Origin: Caldifarciminota bacterium
GTDB taxonomy: Bacteria; Hydrothermota; Tepidihabitantia; B3-TA06
DNA length: 37,853 nt
Assembly: GCA_023128825.1 (NCBI GenBank)
Contig: JAGMDF010000104.1
Coordinates: 1 to 37,853, forward strand
Direction: 5' to 3'
Both the position numbers and the translations under genes were made by a program. The stretch's first letter is position 1. The number at the start of each line of letters is the position of its first letter. Of the stretch, positions 37,821-37,853 are shown piece after piece. The notes under the pieces are model-generated. The model saw nothing but the letters and a program-made list of their open reading frames with translations, ran no database searches and was not told where the DNA came from.

Positions 37821-37853
37821 TTCTTGAAGATCTCTTATCTCGCCAGGATAGCC
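37818..37853 (-). CDS. Possible 3' end of a minus-strand gene (edge of window)
   Basis: Read from the right edge on the minus strand, a frame gives GYPGEIRDLQE and a stop TAA at 37818-37820, just before the terminator. Eleven codons are too few to recognise a family; the convergent layout and shared terminator support a real gene end. Confidence 0.3.
   Translation of the reverse strand, partial: GYPGEIRDLQE

Overview
The window looks like a chromosome segment from an anaerobic, diderm bacterium of an uncultured lineage. The evidence is a secreted protein with a Bacteroidetes/FCB-style C-terminal sorting tail, an MlaE/F/D lipid-transport set (which implies an outer membrane), lipoproteins, and ferredoxin-linked 2-oxoacid metabolism. 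A candidate phylum such as WOR-3 or a relative would fit, but that is inference and not proven here. Gene density is high, neighbouring genes commonly overlap by 1, 4, 8 or 11 bases, and the intergenic gaps carry dispersed repeats. I see no phage, insertion sequence or CRISPR array.

Layout. 1-777: 5' part of a membrane sensor (HAMP protein, probably a histidine kinase), minus strand, cut by the window edge. 913-3170, minus: tRNA-Leu(UAA)-rnc-prsW-mgtC, apparently one transcript. 3407-4786, minus: seven-repeat, probably beta-propeller, secreted protein. 4995-7180, minus: class II aldolase plus zinc alcohol dehydrogenase. 7407-8114, minus: isoprenylcysteine-type methyltransferase. 8115-8691: repeat-rich gap with an 11-bp tandem array. 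8692-10254, plus: metG. 10317-11564, minus: Ig/FN3 lipoprotein. 11777-12019, plus: rpsT with a strong terminator. 12105-22978, minus: fifteen tightly packed genes in transcription order metallophosphoesterase, archease, TIGR04076, DJ-1 lipoprotein, dtd, yicC, gmk, rpoZ, coaBC, dnaB, mlaE, mlaF, mlaD, radA, PIN-TRAM. 23061-24185, plus: class V aminotransferase. 24272-30374, plus: buk, ptb, fabH, then the four-subunit 2-oxoacid:ferredoxin oxidoreductase. 30443-30928: gene remnant and repeats. 30929-34528, plus: alr, DUF1844, cyclic-nucleotide-binding protein, coiled-coil protein, DUF488, TM2. 34753-36042, plus: radical SAM/B12 protein. 36052-36567, minus: GNAT. 36759-37773, plus: two related zinc-ribbon proteins and a VOC protein. 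37818-37853: possible 3' end of a minus-strand gene.

How it works together. The buk-ptb-fabH-oxidoreductase block links 2-oxoacid oxidation to acyl-CoA, to ATP through acyl phosphate, and to fatty-acid initiation. It resembles the Firmicutes branched-chain (bkd) locus with the dehydrogenase complex replaced by a ferredoxin enzyme. The fifteen-gene block couples replication, recombination, transcription, tRNA/RNA quality control, CoA synthesis and outer-membrane lipid traffic.

The most striking pattern is regulatory. At least fourteen promoters read TTGACA - 16 bp - TATnAT-like, with 17 bp only at the tRNA and rpsT. At five of them (sensor, metallophosphoesterase, aminotransferase, alr, GNAT) the start codon lies only 5-8 nt after the -10 box with no Shine-Dalgarno, so those mRNAs are probably leaderless. 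rnc would become leaderless when the adjoining tRNA is processed. Two promoters share a 59-bp repeat set exactly 5 bp upstream of the -35 box.
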